From: Desulfobulbus alkaliphilus | Lineage (GTDB): Bacteria > Desulfobacterota > Desulfobulbia > Desulfobulbales > Desulfobulbaceae | Reading direction: 5' to 3' | Assembly: GCF_016918545.1 (NCBI RefSeq) | Contig: NZ_JAFFQC010000004.1 | Span: forward strand, 1 to 64,000 | Length of the DNA: 64,000 nt | Part shown: positions 53,901 to 62,543 of the stretch, piece after piece | Position numbering within the stretch: the stretch's first letter is position 1 | Layout of the letters: each line of letters starts with the position of its first letter | Position numbers and translations under genes: made by a program | Notes under the pieces: model-generated | Database searches by the model: none | Told to the model about the DNA's origin: nothing | Seen by the model: the letters and a program-made list of their open reading frames with translations, nothing else

Positions 53901-54953
53901 ATGAACGAATGGCTCTTTCTCAGTCTTGCGACCCTTGTTTTTTCGGTTTTCATAGTGCTCGGCTGGTGGTTGTTGCCTGGCGAGCGCTGGCAGATGCTGG
54001 CGTCCGTTCCATGGACCCGACGGAGCGACACCACCTGGACCGGTATCAACCTGACCAGCTATGGATTACTTGTCGCAACCTCTGCTCTAATCAGCATTGT
54101 GTTCGTGTTGCTGCTGACCGGCTCCACCGCCACATCTCTCCTGCCCGTCCTGGTCACCCTGTTTCTGGCAGTGGCCATATGTGTTCCGGCTTCCCGTCTT
54201 ATTGCCCGCTGGGTGGAAAAAAAACCGCACACCTTCACTGTTGGCGGAGCCTTTTTCTGTGGGTTGGCCATCATCCCTGTCCTTGTTCTGCTGGTCAATA
54301 CTGGTTGTCGATTCATGCAGAGCCCTCCCTTAGACATGGCAATGATGTTGGCGGCGATCAGCATCGGGTACGTGCTCGGTGAGGGACTGGGTCGATTGGC
54401 ATGTATCAGTTTTGGCTGCTGTTACGGCAAACCGCTTGCACAGTGCCACCGCTTTACGGCCCTGCTCTTCGATCGGGTGGCTTTTGTCTTTTCAGGAACA
54501 ACCCAGAAGGCGGTGTACGAAGGAGGGTTCAAAGGGGTCAAGCTGGTGCCGATTCAGGGCCTGACCAGCATGTTTCATACGATAACCGCGCTCATCGCTA
54601 CCCATCTTTTTTTTCAGGGAGCGTACGGAGCGGCCTTTCTCCTCTGCCTCATCGCCTCACAGGCATGGCGTATTGTCTCCGAAGTGCTGCGGGCCGATTT
54701 TCGTGGCGGCGCCAGGATCTCCGCCTATCAGAAAATGGGGGGCGCGGCCATTCTCTACAGTTGCGGCCTCACCCTGCTGTTGCCCTCCTCTTCCCTTCCT
54801 CCCCCGGATATCACCAGAGGCCTGGGTCAAATCGCCGATCCATTGCTGCTCCTGGGCCTGCAGGTGCTCTGGTTTTTGCTCTTTGTGTTTTTCGGCCGCA
54901 GCATGGTTACAGGAGCCACCCTTTCCTTCGAGGTCCACCGCGATCGAATCTGA
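53901..54953 (+). CDS. Prolipoprotein diacylglyceryl transferase-like membrane protein
   Basis: The 350-residue protein has seven or more hydrophobic segments. In the middle, GEGLGRLACISFGCCYGKPL is the Lgt-family signature loop (Gly-Arg with a Cys-Cys variant common in Lgt paralogues), and the C-terminal region QKMGGAAILYSCGLTLLL is another helix. True Lgt transfers diacylglycerol from phosphatidylglycerol to a lipobox cysteine. This paralogue lacks the usual GRIGNF loop and may act on another acceptor. The short operon with a decarboxylase-like protein suggests lipid headgroup or lipoprotein chemistry. The 203 bp after it show no terminator. Confidence 0.75.
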   Translation: MNEWLFLSLATLVFSVFIVLGWWLLPGERWQMLASVPWTRRSDTTWTGINLTSYGLLVATSALISIVFVLLLTGSTATSLLPVLVTLFLAVAICVPASRLIARWVEKKPHTFTVGGAFFCGLAIIPVLVLLVNTGCRFMQSPPLDMAMMLAAISIGYVLGEGLGRLACISFGCCYGKPLAQCHRFTALLFDRVAFVFSGTTQKAVYEGGFKGVKLVPIQGLTSMFHTITALIATHLFFQGAYGAAFLLCLIASQAWRIVSEVLRADFRGGARISAYQKMGGAAILYSCGLTLLLPSSSLPPPDITRGLGQIADPLLLLGLQVLWFLLFVFFGRSMVTGATLSFEVHRDRI

Positions 54954-55156
54954 CCTGCCACGGAACCAATAAATCCAAACAATCTCCATACTGAAAGACA
55001 ATGAAATCCTGATCAAAGAAAAACAGAGCAGAGCTACACTGACCGCACAGAAGGAAAAGATGGATCCGACGCGGCGATCAAGGTGGTTTCTTGTTGATCA
55101 TGCATCCGGCGCCGGCCACCTGAAACCACGGACGGCAAAGCCCGAAGGAGAACCCC

Positions 55157-56059
55157 ATGCCGAAACTTCATTTCAGGACTCTCTGGATTTCCGACCTCCA
55201 CCTGGGCACCAGAAACCTGCAGAGCGAAAAACTTCTCGATTTCCTCCTGCGGACTGAATCCGAATTTCTCTATCTGGTGGGAGATATTTTTGATCTGGTT
55301 CAAGCCCGGAGCCAATGGTACTGGCCCGAGATCAACGACCAGATCGTGCAGGCCATTCTCGACAAGGCGGAAAACGGTACCAGGGTTTTCTACATTCCGG
55401 GAAACCACGATCAAATGCTGCGCAAGTTCAACGGCACCAGCATTAACAAGATCCGCATCGTCAATAATGCGGTGCACGAAACCGCCGACGGCCACCGCTA
55501 CCTGGTGCTGCACGGCGATGTTTTCGACCCGGTGGTCCAGAACATTCCCTGGCTGGCCAGTATCGGCGGCAGAGCCTATGTCATGCTGCTGGCGGTCAAT
55601 CGCTGGTTCAATTTCGGCCGACGCGTCATGGGCCGTGAATATCGCTCCATATCCGCCTGGATAAAGCATCAGGTGAAAATCGTGGTCAACTACATCGGAC
55701 GCTTTGAAGAAGTGGTGGTGCAGGAGGTGAGAGAACATAAGGTGGACGGTTTGATCTGCGGGCACATTCACCGCGCCGCCATCAGGGAGATCGGCAACAT
55801 TCTCTACACCAATTCAGGAGACTGGGTGGAAAGCTGTACCGCTCTGGCTGAAAACACCGATGGCCGGCTCGGAATCATTGAATGGCATAATCAACAACCT
55901 CTGCAGGAAAGCACCGCGGTCAAAACCTATGAAGATCTGTATCGCCACCGATGCCTGGCATCCACAAATCAATGGAGTGGTCACCACCCTGAGCCAGACT
56001 GCACAGACCTTGCAATCCTGGGGACACGAGGTGCTGCTGATCACTCCAGACCGGTTTAA
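55157..56059 (+). CDS. LpxH-like calcineurin-type metallophosphatase
   Basis: The metal-site motifs are all present: SDLHLGT, GDIFD, GNHDQ, LHGDVFDP and GHIHRA. The set and spacing match UDP-2,3-diacylglucosamine diphosphatases of lipid A synthesis, but the protein is 300 residues, longer than LpxH (about 240). The extra residues come from a C-terminal tail that overlaps the next gene by 131 bp in another frame (YRHRCLASTNQWSG onward) and is probably non-homologous. AAGGAG lies upstream of the ATG. It is followed by a glycosyltransferase, which suggests an envelope-lipid role. Confidence 0.82.
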   Translation: MPKLHFRTLWISDLHLGTRNLQSEKLLDFLLRTESEFLYLVGDIFDLVQARSQWYWPEINDQIVQAILDKAENGTRVFYIPGNHDQMLRKFNGTSINKIRIVNNAVHETADGHRYLVLHGDVFDPVVQNIPWLASIGGRAYVMLLAVNRWFNFGRRVMGREYRSISAWIKHQVKIVVNYIGRFEEVVVQEVREHKVDGLICGHIHRAAIREIGNILYTNSGDWVESCTALAENTDGRLGIIEWHNQQPLQESTAVKTYEDLYRHRCLASTNQWSGHHPEPDCTDLAILGTRGAADHSRPV

Positions 56060-56924
56060 AACCCTTCCCTGTCCAACCTATCCGGAAATTCGCCTTTCCC
56101 TGGTGGTTCCAGCGACCATCAGGAAGATACTGGACGATTTTGATCCTCATGCGGTGCACATCGCCACTGAAGGCCCTATTGGCTGGATGACCCGATCTGC
56201 CTGCAGGCAACGTGATTTTGCCTTCACCACCTCCTACCATACCCGTTTTCCTGAATATGTCCGCATGCGGGCTCCGGTTCCCCTGCCCATGAGTTATGCG
56301 GTGATCAGAGGATTTCATCGCGCCGCGCGGCGAACCATGGCGGCGCCGACCATCCTCGACGAGCTGGAATCCAAAGCCTTCACCAACCTTGTCTCCTGGT
56401 CTCGAGGTGTTGACATTGACCTCTTCCGGCCTCGGGCATGGTTGGGCGACGCAATTTCCAGGCCGCTGTTTCTTTACGTGGGACGGGTAGCCGTGGAGAA
56501 AAATCTTCCCGCCTTTCTCGATCTCAATCTGCCGGGGACCAAGTGGGTGATCGGTGACGGACCTGCTCTGGAATCACTGCGCCGGGCGTATCCCGAAGTT
56601 CATTTCACCGGAGCAAAACAGGGGGTGGATCTGGCCACACATATAGCTGCAGCCGATGTATTTGTGTTTCCCAGCCGAACCGACACCTTCGGTATTGTCC
56701 TCCTCGAAGCCATGGCCTGCGGGGTCCCAGTGGCCGCTTTTCCAGTAACCGGCCCAAAATATATTGTTCGCGAAGGGAGCAACGGCTGTCTTGATATCGA
56801 TCTGGGGGCTGCCGCCCTGCGGGCTCTCGCCGTATCCCGGCAACAGTGCCGGGATTATGCCACCAATCATTCATGGGAGTCCTGCACCCGCCAGTTTCTT
56901 GATAATCTGGCGGTCAACGCCTGA
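55929..56924 (+). CDS. Family 4-type glycosyltransferase
   Basis: The N-terminal motif MKICIATDAWHPQINGVVTT is the first strand of a GT-B enzyme that acts on a lipid or sugar acceptor. The C-terminal domain has LFLYVGRVAVEKNL and the donor-binding FPSRTDTFGIVLLEAMACG. The length is 331 residues from ATG 55929, which overlaps the phosphatase gene by 131 bp. The sequence resembles glycolipid glycosyltransferases (MgtA/SqdX-type), but the donor sugar is unknown. It is convergent with phoH; 42 bp separate them and no terminator is seen. Confidence 0.85.
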   Translation: MKICIATDAWHPQINGVVTTLSQTAQTLQSWGHEVLLITPDRFKTLPCPTYPEIRLSLVVPATIRKILDDFDPHAVHIATEGPIGWMTRSACRQRDFAFTTSYHTRFPEYVRMRAPVPLPMSYAVIRGFHRAARRTMAAPTILDELESKAFTNLVSWSRGVDIDLFRPRAWLGDAISRPLFLYVGRVAVEKNLPAFLDLNLPGTKWVIGDGPALESLRRAYPEVHFTGAKQGVDLATHIAAADVFVFPSRTDTFGIVLLEAMACGVPVAAFPVTGPKYIVREGSNGCLDIDLGAAALRALAVSRQQCRDYATNHSWESCTRQFLDNLAVNA

Positions 56925-56966
56925 GAGGATCAACCGCGAATACAATTCTAGTACAAAGGAGCTACC

Positions 56967-58307
56967 TCACAATAGATCACTGGCCAGCATGGCGAGTTCG
57001 GAACGTTCTCCCTTCTCAAGATTGACATGGGCATACAGAGCCTGCCCCTGCATTTTTTCGATCAGGTGGCTGAGGCCGTTGGATTGACTGTCAAGATATG
57101 GGTGGTCAATCTGGTGGATGTCACCGGTGAAGACGACTTTGCTCTGTTCTCCGACCCGGGTGATAATGGTCTTGACCTCATGCGGAGTCAGGTTCTGGGC
57201 TTCATCGATAATCATGAATTTCTTGATCAGACTGCGGCCGCGGATATAGGCCAACGGCTCGATGATCAATTTTTTATCTTCAAGCAGCCTGCCCAGGCTC
57301 TGCCCCATCTCACTCTGCTCGGAAAACTGATTGCGGATCACAGCCAGATTGTCATAGAGCGGCTGCATATATGGACTGATCTTGGATTGAATGTCGCCGG
57401 GCAAATAGCCGATGTCCTTGTTGGAGAGTGGCACGATAGGGCGGGCCAGCATGATCTGCCTGTACAGGGAGAGCTGCTCAAGCCCGGCTGCCAGAGCAAG
57501 AAGAGTTTTGCCGGTCCCTGCTTTACCTGAGATGGAAACCAGCGGCACCTCGGGATTGCAAAGAGCATGGACGGCAAAACTCTGTTCAGCATTGCGGGGA
57601 AGGATACCGCACACCGTTTTTCGATTGATTCTATGAAGTCGTCCGTCCCTGGAGTTGAACCTTGCCAGCACTGATTTTTTGCCGTTCCGCACGATCAGGA
57701 ATTCATTGGTAACCGGTGGCGGGTTGCATTGCAACGGTCCGGGATCAATGCCCCGTGGTTCATGATGGAGTGCTTCGATCAACTCTGTGTCCACCTCTTC
57801 CAGACAACGGCAACCTGTGTACAAGGTGTTAAGATCCTTGACATGATCGGTGGTGTAATCCTCTGCCATCAACCCGATCGCCTTGGCTTTCATCCTCAGA
57901 TTGACATCCTTGGTCACCAGAACGAAGCGTCGAGAGGCCTGAGCTTGAGCCAGATGGTAGCCGATGTTGAGAATCTGATGGTCTGGCTTGCCGGGAGTGG
58001 CCGGAAAATGGTGCTGCAGGTCGTGGTGCAGGGTCTGTTCCAGCTTGATCGACACCATCCCCTTGCCCGGTCCGATGTGCACACCGCCATTGAGAAGTTT
58101 CCTGGCGCTCAGGCTGTCAAGGGTTCGGACAAACTCCCGGGCATGAAAATGCAGCGACTGATTGCCTTTCTTGAAATGATCGAGTTCCTCGAGAACAGTA
58201 ATCGGAATGACGACATCATGTTCCTGAAAATTATTGATACAGGTGGAATCATGCAGGATGACATTGGTGTCCAGGATAAAGGTCTTCTTCACTGAAACGG
58301 TGGTCAT
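56967..58307 (-). CDS. PhoH-family PIN-ATPase
   Basis: The protein (about 446 residues from ATG 58307) has an N-terminal PIN nuclease domain (TFILDTNVILHD; acidic residues also in DHFKKG and VTKDVNLRMKA) and a C-terminal PhoH ATPase with Walker A GKAGTGKTLLALAAG and Walker B FMIIDEAQNLTP. It resembles the YlaK/PhoH2 type, proposed to combine RNA cleavage with helicase activity. The start ATG 58307 has GAGGA upstream; the longer frame has none. The start overlaps the end of the DUF1045 gene by 59 bp. Confidence 0.9.
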   Translation of the reverse strand: MTTVSVKKTFILDTNVILHDSTCINNFQEHDVVIPITVLEELDHFKKGNQSLHFHAREFVRTLDSLSARKLLNGGVHIGPGKGMVSIKLEQTLHHDLQHHFPATPGKPDHQILNIGYHLAQAQASRRFVLVTKDVNLRMKAKAIGLMAEDYTTDHVKDLNTLYTGCRCLEEVDTELIEALHHEPRGIDPGPLQCNPPPVTNEFLIVRNGKKSVLARFNSRDGRLHRINRKTVCGILPRNAEQSFAVHALCNPEVPLVSISGKAGTGKTLLALAAGLEQLSLYRQIMLARPIVPLSNKDIGYLPGDIQSKISPYMQPLYDNLAVIRNQFSEQSEMGQSLGRLLEDKKLIIEPLAYIRGRSLIKKFMIIDEAQNLTPHEVKTIITRVGEQSKVVFTGDIHQIDHPYLDSQSNGLSHLIEKMQGQALYAHVNLEKGERSELAMLASDLL

Positions 58308-59025
58308 GGGCGGTGGGTTCCTCGCGTCCGGTAGACATGGGGGCAAAGGGGAACTGCTGCAGACAACGCATGGGCTGGCCGGAAGGCGGTTCGACAAAAA
58401 GACAGAGTCCATCGATCAGCAAAGGGGCGGCTGATAAGGGAGAAAAGATCTCTGTCAGTGCTGCATGAATCAACTCTTTTTCTCTGCTCTCGACAAGACG
58501 GTTTGTCAGGGTGAAATGAAAACGAAACTGCTCGAAAACATAGGGATGCCCCCAGATCTCGAGGTTTCTTTTTTCCTGGCCACTGAGCACAGCCGTCTTT
58601 CGGCGAGCCAGTTCACTAGGTGACAAAGGCGCTCTGCAGTGATCAAAGGCACGGATGCAGAGCGAGGCCAGAGTCTGCAGAAGTGAGGAGTACCGGGTGG
58701 GCTGCAGACAGAAAAAGCCGTTCATCTGCGCAAGTTCCAGGCCTGGGATGGCAAATGGTCGTTGCTTGGAAACAAAATCCGACAAAACTTCAACAAGCTG
58801 ACCCTCGGCTGTCTTCTCATGGAGACGAAATGGCGGGATCATGGTGGCATGAAAACCGTAATGCCTGGGGATTCTGGTCAATTCCACCATCCGTTCTGGA
58901 TCGATACCACGGAGTCGTGGCGGTGTCAGGGGCTGCCCGCTTCGGGCATCCCGGCCAAGCCAACGGCTTCCCCATTGCCAGAGAGGTGAGGAGGCGGGAG
59001 GAGCGTAATAAATGGCATAACGCAT
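58249..59025 (-). CDS. DUF1045 protein of phosphonate clusters (2H phosphoesterase fold)
   Basis: This is the DUF1045 family found in many phn clusters. The start MRYAIYYAPP is typical. The 2H motifs are present as GFHATMIPPF (about residue 55) and FHFTLTNRL (about residue 165), implying phosphoesterase chemistry, perhaps on cyclic phosphate esters. Length from this start is 258 residues. The C-terminal tail overlaps phoH by 59 bp. Although its relatives sit in phn operons, here the phosphonate genes lie 2.7 kb away on the same strand, with two plus-strand genes and two MITE copies between. Confidence 0.8.
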   Translation of the reverse strand: MRYAIYYAPPASSPLWQWGSRWLGRDARSGQPLTPPRLRGIDPERMVELTRIPRHYGFHATMIPPFRLHEKTAEGQLVEVLSDFVSKQRPFAIPGLELAQMNGFFCLQPTRYSSLLQTLASLCIRAFDHCRAPLSPSELARRKTAVLSGQEKRNLEIWGHPYVFEQFRFHFTLTNRLVESREKELIHAALTEIFSPLSAAPLLIDGLCLFVEPPSGQPMRCLQQFPFAPMSTGREEPTAHDHRFSEEDLYPGHQCHPA

Positions 59026-59206
59026 GGGCACAACCAATATTGAGATTCGTTTTTCCGGCTGATCCGCGGGGAGGAAATAGAAAAGTATTTGTATATGATC
59101 ATTATGAGCGCATCATTTTAGCTCCTGGTTACAAAACCATTACATTTTGATCACATTCTCAGGCTGCCGTGCACAGGATGATCAGAGTTGGCCAGCCTGT
59201 TTATCC

Positions 59207-59334
59207 CCTGAATCCGTGCGGACGGACGACCCGAAGGGCGGTTGGTGAAGGTCATTGTCAAGAATTCCACTACAATTATAATCTGATTACAGCAAGATAT
59301 ATCCAAAAAAGAACCCAGCCGTCACGGATTGAGG
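59207..59334 (+). mobile_element. MITE-like element, short form (128 bp)
   Basis: The left end runs from CCTGAATCCGTG straight into CGGACGG, which in full copies lies 90 bp further on, at the end of the hairpin. The long hairpin is thus absent, as if by deletion between two CGTG repeats. The right end is TCACGGATTGAGG. No 5-bp duplication is seen (TATCC before, AGAAC after). Confidence 0.8.
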
Positions 59335-59484
59335 AGAACGACACATAGAATTTGATCAAATCATAATCAGGGGTTAACCGACCTGTAACAACTTGGGAAT
59401 ATATTCAAAAACAAAGAATTACGGCAGATATCCCGTTGGCCGGATTGTACTCCTCTTGATCCAACCCCGTGAAGGAATTTCACC

Positions 59485-60357
59485 ATGTCCAAGCTGCTCT
59501 GTGTCCTTATTGATGGCCTGCGTACTGATGCCATGGCCTGCGCTCATCTCCGCTGTTTCGACCGGATCGCCCGCGAAGGGCTTGTCCGGGGCATCGAACA
59601 GCTGCCACCTTGCCTGCCACTGCCGACTCTCGTTTCCTTGTTTACCTCCCAGCTCCCCGAGGAGCACGGGGTATTGAGCAACAACGGCGACTTCAGGATT
59701 GCTCCGCGGGCTGTTTCCCTCTTTTCCCTGCTGCGTTATCGGCATCAGAATCTGTCCGCCCTCTATTCCAGCGACAACATCCGTCTGCTTTTCCCCCTGG
59801 GCTGCCTGCAGACCGGGATGTTCATCAATTCACAAGGCATCCGCAATGTTGACCGCGAACTGGCGCAGCTTGCCGGCAGGCATCTGCAGAAGGAACAACC
59901 TGATTTCTGTTTGCTGCAACTGCAGGGAGTCGCTATCTGCGGCACCCATTTCGGCTTTCATTCAGAACCATACCTGGAAAGTATCGAACAGGCTGATCAA
60001 TCGCTTGAACTGGTTCTCGAGCACCTGGCTCTTGTCGGCCTGTTGCAGGACTACACCATCATGGTCTTAAGTTCCCACGACGGACACCGGCAACCAGTCA
60101 GCAGCACCCGGACCCCATCTCTGTTACCACTGCTATGCAGTGGACCTGGTATCGTCCATGATCCGGATCGAGATCAGTCTGTGTCACTGCTTGATCTGGC
60201 GCCAACCATGGCGAGAATGCTCGGTCTGGCTCCACATCCGGACTGGCAGGGCGATGCCGTCGAGGCAATGCTTCGCCAGCCGGTTCTGGAATTGATTGCT
60301 CAAGAACGGGAGATTACGACATGGCAGGCATCAAGACATCAAGACCTGGTTGACTGA
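59485..60357 (+). CDS. Alkaline phosphatase-superfamily phosphodiesterase-like protein
   Basis: The 290-residue protein has the metal-site start CVLIDGLRTDAMA, the nucleophile region LPLPTLVSLFTSQLPEEHGV (Thr in the position typical of nucleotide pyrophosphatase/phosphodiesterases), and SSHDGH near residue 195 with GTHFGFH as further ligands. These are the two-metal features of the alkaline phosphatase/sulfatase fold. The C-terminus is SLLDLAPTMARMLGL, as in sulfatase-like enzymes. Near a phosphonate cluster, phosphonoacetate hydrolysis is possible but unproven. AAGGAA precedes the ATG. It stands alone between two MITE copies. Confidence 0.75.
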   Translation: MSKLLCVLIDGLRTDAMACAHLRCFDRIAREGLVRGIEQLPPCLPLPTLVSLFTSQLPEEHGVLSNNGDFRIAPRAVSLFSLLRYRHQNLSALYSSDNIRLLFPLGCLQTGMFINSQGIRNVDRELAQLAGRHLQKEQPDFCLLQLQGVAICGTHFGFHSEPYLESIEQADQSLELVLEHLALVGLLQDYTIMVLSSHDGHRQPVSSTRTPSLLPLLCSGPGIVHDPDRDQSVSLLDLAPTMARMLGLAPHPDWQGDAVEAMLRQPVLELIAQEREITTWQASRHQDLVD

Positions 60358-60511
60358 GCAGGCTATACGATGAACTCTGTTGCATAAGCGATATTCAGCA
60401 CCAGAACATCACTGCAAGGATGAAGCGCATCGCATCCAATATCGGACACCTTTCGAATCACCCGAACAACCTGCACGACAGGACAACACGGCACGATAGA
60501 CCAGCCTTGGA

Positions 60512-60730
60512 CCTGAATCCGTGACGGCTGGAGTCTTGTTTGGAGCACATTTTATTGTAAATAGGTTATAAATGCGGCGATTATCTTGGCAATATGCCGT
60601 CACCCGCTGCCCTTCGGGGCGTTCGTCCGTACGCCATCTTTATTGCCCGTAACCGTCCGATAAAGTTTACTTTAATCGAACGGTCACGAACAACAAAGCT
60701 GACGCACGGACAAACGCTCACGGATCCAGG
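60512..60730 (-). mobile_element. MITE-like element, copy 8 (full length, 219 bp, inverted)
   Basis: The ends are CCTGAATCCGTGA and TCACGGATCCAGG, and the target duplication is TTGGA (60507-60511 and 60731-60735). The right-hand duplication overlaps the ribosome site of the next gene. The hairpin differs from copy 1 at several sites, all pairing-compatible, including a C-G pair replaced by U-A (equivalent to 2032/2086). Confidence 0.9.
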
Positions 60731-60746
60731 TTGGAGAACAGAATCC

Positions 60747-61580
60747 ATGATCAACATAATGACAATTAATGCCGGCAATGCAACCGGCCGCATCATCGAT
60801 CAACAGCCCACATGCCTTGAGCCCTGGTATCGGAACACTCCAGATATCGTTTGTTGCCAGTCTGTCCATCGATCAGCGGAGGGCATTGTCGACACCAGTT
60901 GCCTTCCTCCCGGGTCGGCAAACATGACCTGTGGTTGCTTTGTGGCCGGCAAGCAACACGCAAACAGAAAAAAAGTGAGGAAAAAGTGCATGGAAGGTTT
61001 GGCCGTGTTCATCGGCACCGGTACATGGATGCTTAACAGCGGCAGTTTTGAGGTTTCCGGCAGCCAGGAAGATGACGAGTTGACCATCCAGTTCGCCCTG
61101 ATCCGAAAAGAAACCGTGGCGATTCTGGTCATCAATCTTCAGTTTCCCACAGTACTGCGGAGCATGAAAACACAGATGCGCACACTTTTCTCTCACCCCC
61201 TGTTCAAGCAACGGTACGGGGCAGTGGTGGTCTGCGGCGACCGACAGCCTCCCTTCAACAACAGGGAACTTATAAAAATCACCACCCCTTCCAATTATTT
61301 CCTTTATGGCCGACAAACGCGGTCCGCCACCGCTGATAATAAAGGCATGCTGTGGTTACTTGCCCCCAGAGAGCAAAATATTGCCGTCACCTTGCCCCAT
61401 CATCCAAGGCAAAACGCGCTCCTCCCAGGGACAGGCCTACGCCAGCCATCCAGCTTAACCATGGCCTTTGAGGTGACCAGAGCCATAGCCGATACAAACA
61501 ATCGCCATTATTTGCCTTTGTCTTTCAGGGAACAATGTTTGGGCGGGAAAGAGACCGGTCGCCTCTTCGCTGCACCCTGA
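60747..61580 (+). CDS. Degenerate endonuclease/exonuclease/phosphatase-like protein
   Basis: Beginning at ATG 60747 (GGAG at 60733), the 277-residue protein starts MINIMTINAGN, like the first strand of the EEP fold. It continues with PDIVCCQSV (cf. PDIxxLQE, Glu replaced by Ser), VAILVINLQF and VVVCGDRQPPF (cf. GDFN). So the fold is suggested, but both metal residues and the GDxN motif are altered, and catalysis is doubtful. An in-frame extension upstream runs into MITE copy 8; I place the start after the element. The family is not certain. Confidence 0.55.
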   Translation: MINIMTINAGNATGRIIDQQPTCLEPWYRNTPDIVCCQSVHRSAEGIVDTSCLPPGSANMTCGCFVAGKQHANRKKVRKKCMEGLAVFIGTGTWMLNSGSFEVSGSQEDDELTIQFALIRKETVAILVINLQFPTVLRSMKTQMRTLFSHPLFKQRYGAVVVCGDRQPPFNNRELIKITTPSNYFLYGRQTRSATADNKGMLWLLAPREQNIAVTLPHHPRQNALLPGTGLRQPSSLTMAFEVTRAIADTNNRHYLPLSFREQCLGGKETGRLFAAP

Positions 61581-61698
61581 ATTCGGTCAATATATTTACC
61601 GCAGGTTCTTGACGTAAAGTTCCTCCAAAGGCGGCGGTGGCCAGATGGAACGCCGGGCCACCACCTTGCCTTGTGTTCTACGAAAGTGCCGCGACCAA

Positions 61699-61717
61699 CC
61701 GGTGACCAAATCACCGG
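61699..61717. terminator. Hairpin between convergent genes at the end of the phosphonate cluster
   Basis: CCGGTGA (61699-61705) and TCACCGG (61711-61717) pair around CCAAA, directly after the phnX stop. There is no T-tract, so its efficiency as a terminator is unclear. Confidence 0.4.
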
Positions 61718-62503
61718 TCACACGGACTGGTCAAGTCGGAGCAGCAGATCCGGGAGTTCCGCGACCGTGTCTATCACATATTGAGCTCCGGCGGTGCGTA
61801 ACATCTCCGAGGCAGTCGCGCGCAAGGCCTGCACCTGCTTTTTTGACATTGATGCGAGCTCCTGCGGTGTGCGGCCCAAAATGTTGCCTGACAATGCAAC
61901 CCCGATGGTGAGACTGCCGGCATTGACCCCCTCGGCGATGCCGGGCTGTGTATCGTCAACCTTCACGACGGCCGCGGCCGGCCACACCTGCAGATCGATG
62001 AAGCACTTGTACATTTGCAAAGGGCCGGGCCGTCCTTCGGGCAGATCGTCTGAACAGACAAGAGCATCCGGGGCGTAACCCTGCGCCGCTGCAAGGGGTA
62101 GTACTCGTTCCATGATCGAACGAGTGTAGCCTGTCGTTGAGCCGATTTTGAGGTCCCAACTGCGCAACCGTTCTACTGCCTCGGCACAGCCGGGCACCAG
62201 GGTAGCGTAATCGGCCACAACCTCGATGTTCATCGGCACGAAGACCTCATAGACGCGCTCGACATCGACCTCGGTGGGGGCAGCGCCATGTACCCGGGCC
62301 CATTCCGCGGACAACCGCGGCGCGGTCAACATTGCACGGATATGGTCGCGCTTCGGGGCCCCCATCGGCCCGCGGGCTTCAGCAATGGTGGCCTCGATGC
62401 CAAAACGGCGAAACGCCTCGACGAACACGCCCGTTGGCGCAAAGGAACCGAAATCGATGGTGGTTCCGGCCCAGTCGAACACTACGGCCTTGAAGTGTTT
62501 CAT
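61718..62503 (-). CDS. phnX: Phosphonoacetaldehyde hydrolase (PhnX)
   Basis: This HAD-family enzyme cleaves the C-P bond of phosphonoacetaldehyde to acetaldehyde and phosphate, the last step of 2-aminoethylphosphonate use. The 261-residue protein has FDWAGTTIDFG (nucleophile Asp10), the Schiff-base lysine in GAPKRDHI (Lys51), IGSTTGYTRSIM and VKVDDTQPGI. The start has GAGGAG six bases upstream. It is 40 bp downstream of an iron alcohol dehydrogenase, and both follow phnE, so the three form an operon. Confidence 0.95.
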   Translation of the reverse strand: MKHFKAVVFDWAGTTIDFGSFAPTGVFVEAFRRFGIEATIAEARGPMGAPKRDHIRAMLTAPRLSAEWARVHGAAPTEVDVERVYEVFVPMNIEVVADYATLVPGCAEAVERLRSWDLKIGSTTGYTRSIMERVLPLAAAQGYAPDALVCSDDLPEGRPGPLQMYKCFIDLQVWPAAAVVKVDDTQPGIAEGVNAGSLTIGVALSGNILGRTPQELASMSKKQVQALRATASEMLRTAGAQYVIDTVAELPDLLLRLDQSV

Positions 62504-62543
62504 CCTGTCTCCTCATTTGTTGGTGTTGAAGCGCTTGGCAGCG

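Noticed and set aside
59207-60730. Composite transposon formed by the two MITE copies around the phosphodiesterase gene
   Set aside because: The left copy is a short form without target duplication, and the right copy has its own internal pair of duplications (TTGGA), so they inserted separately.
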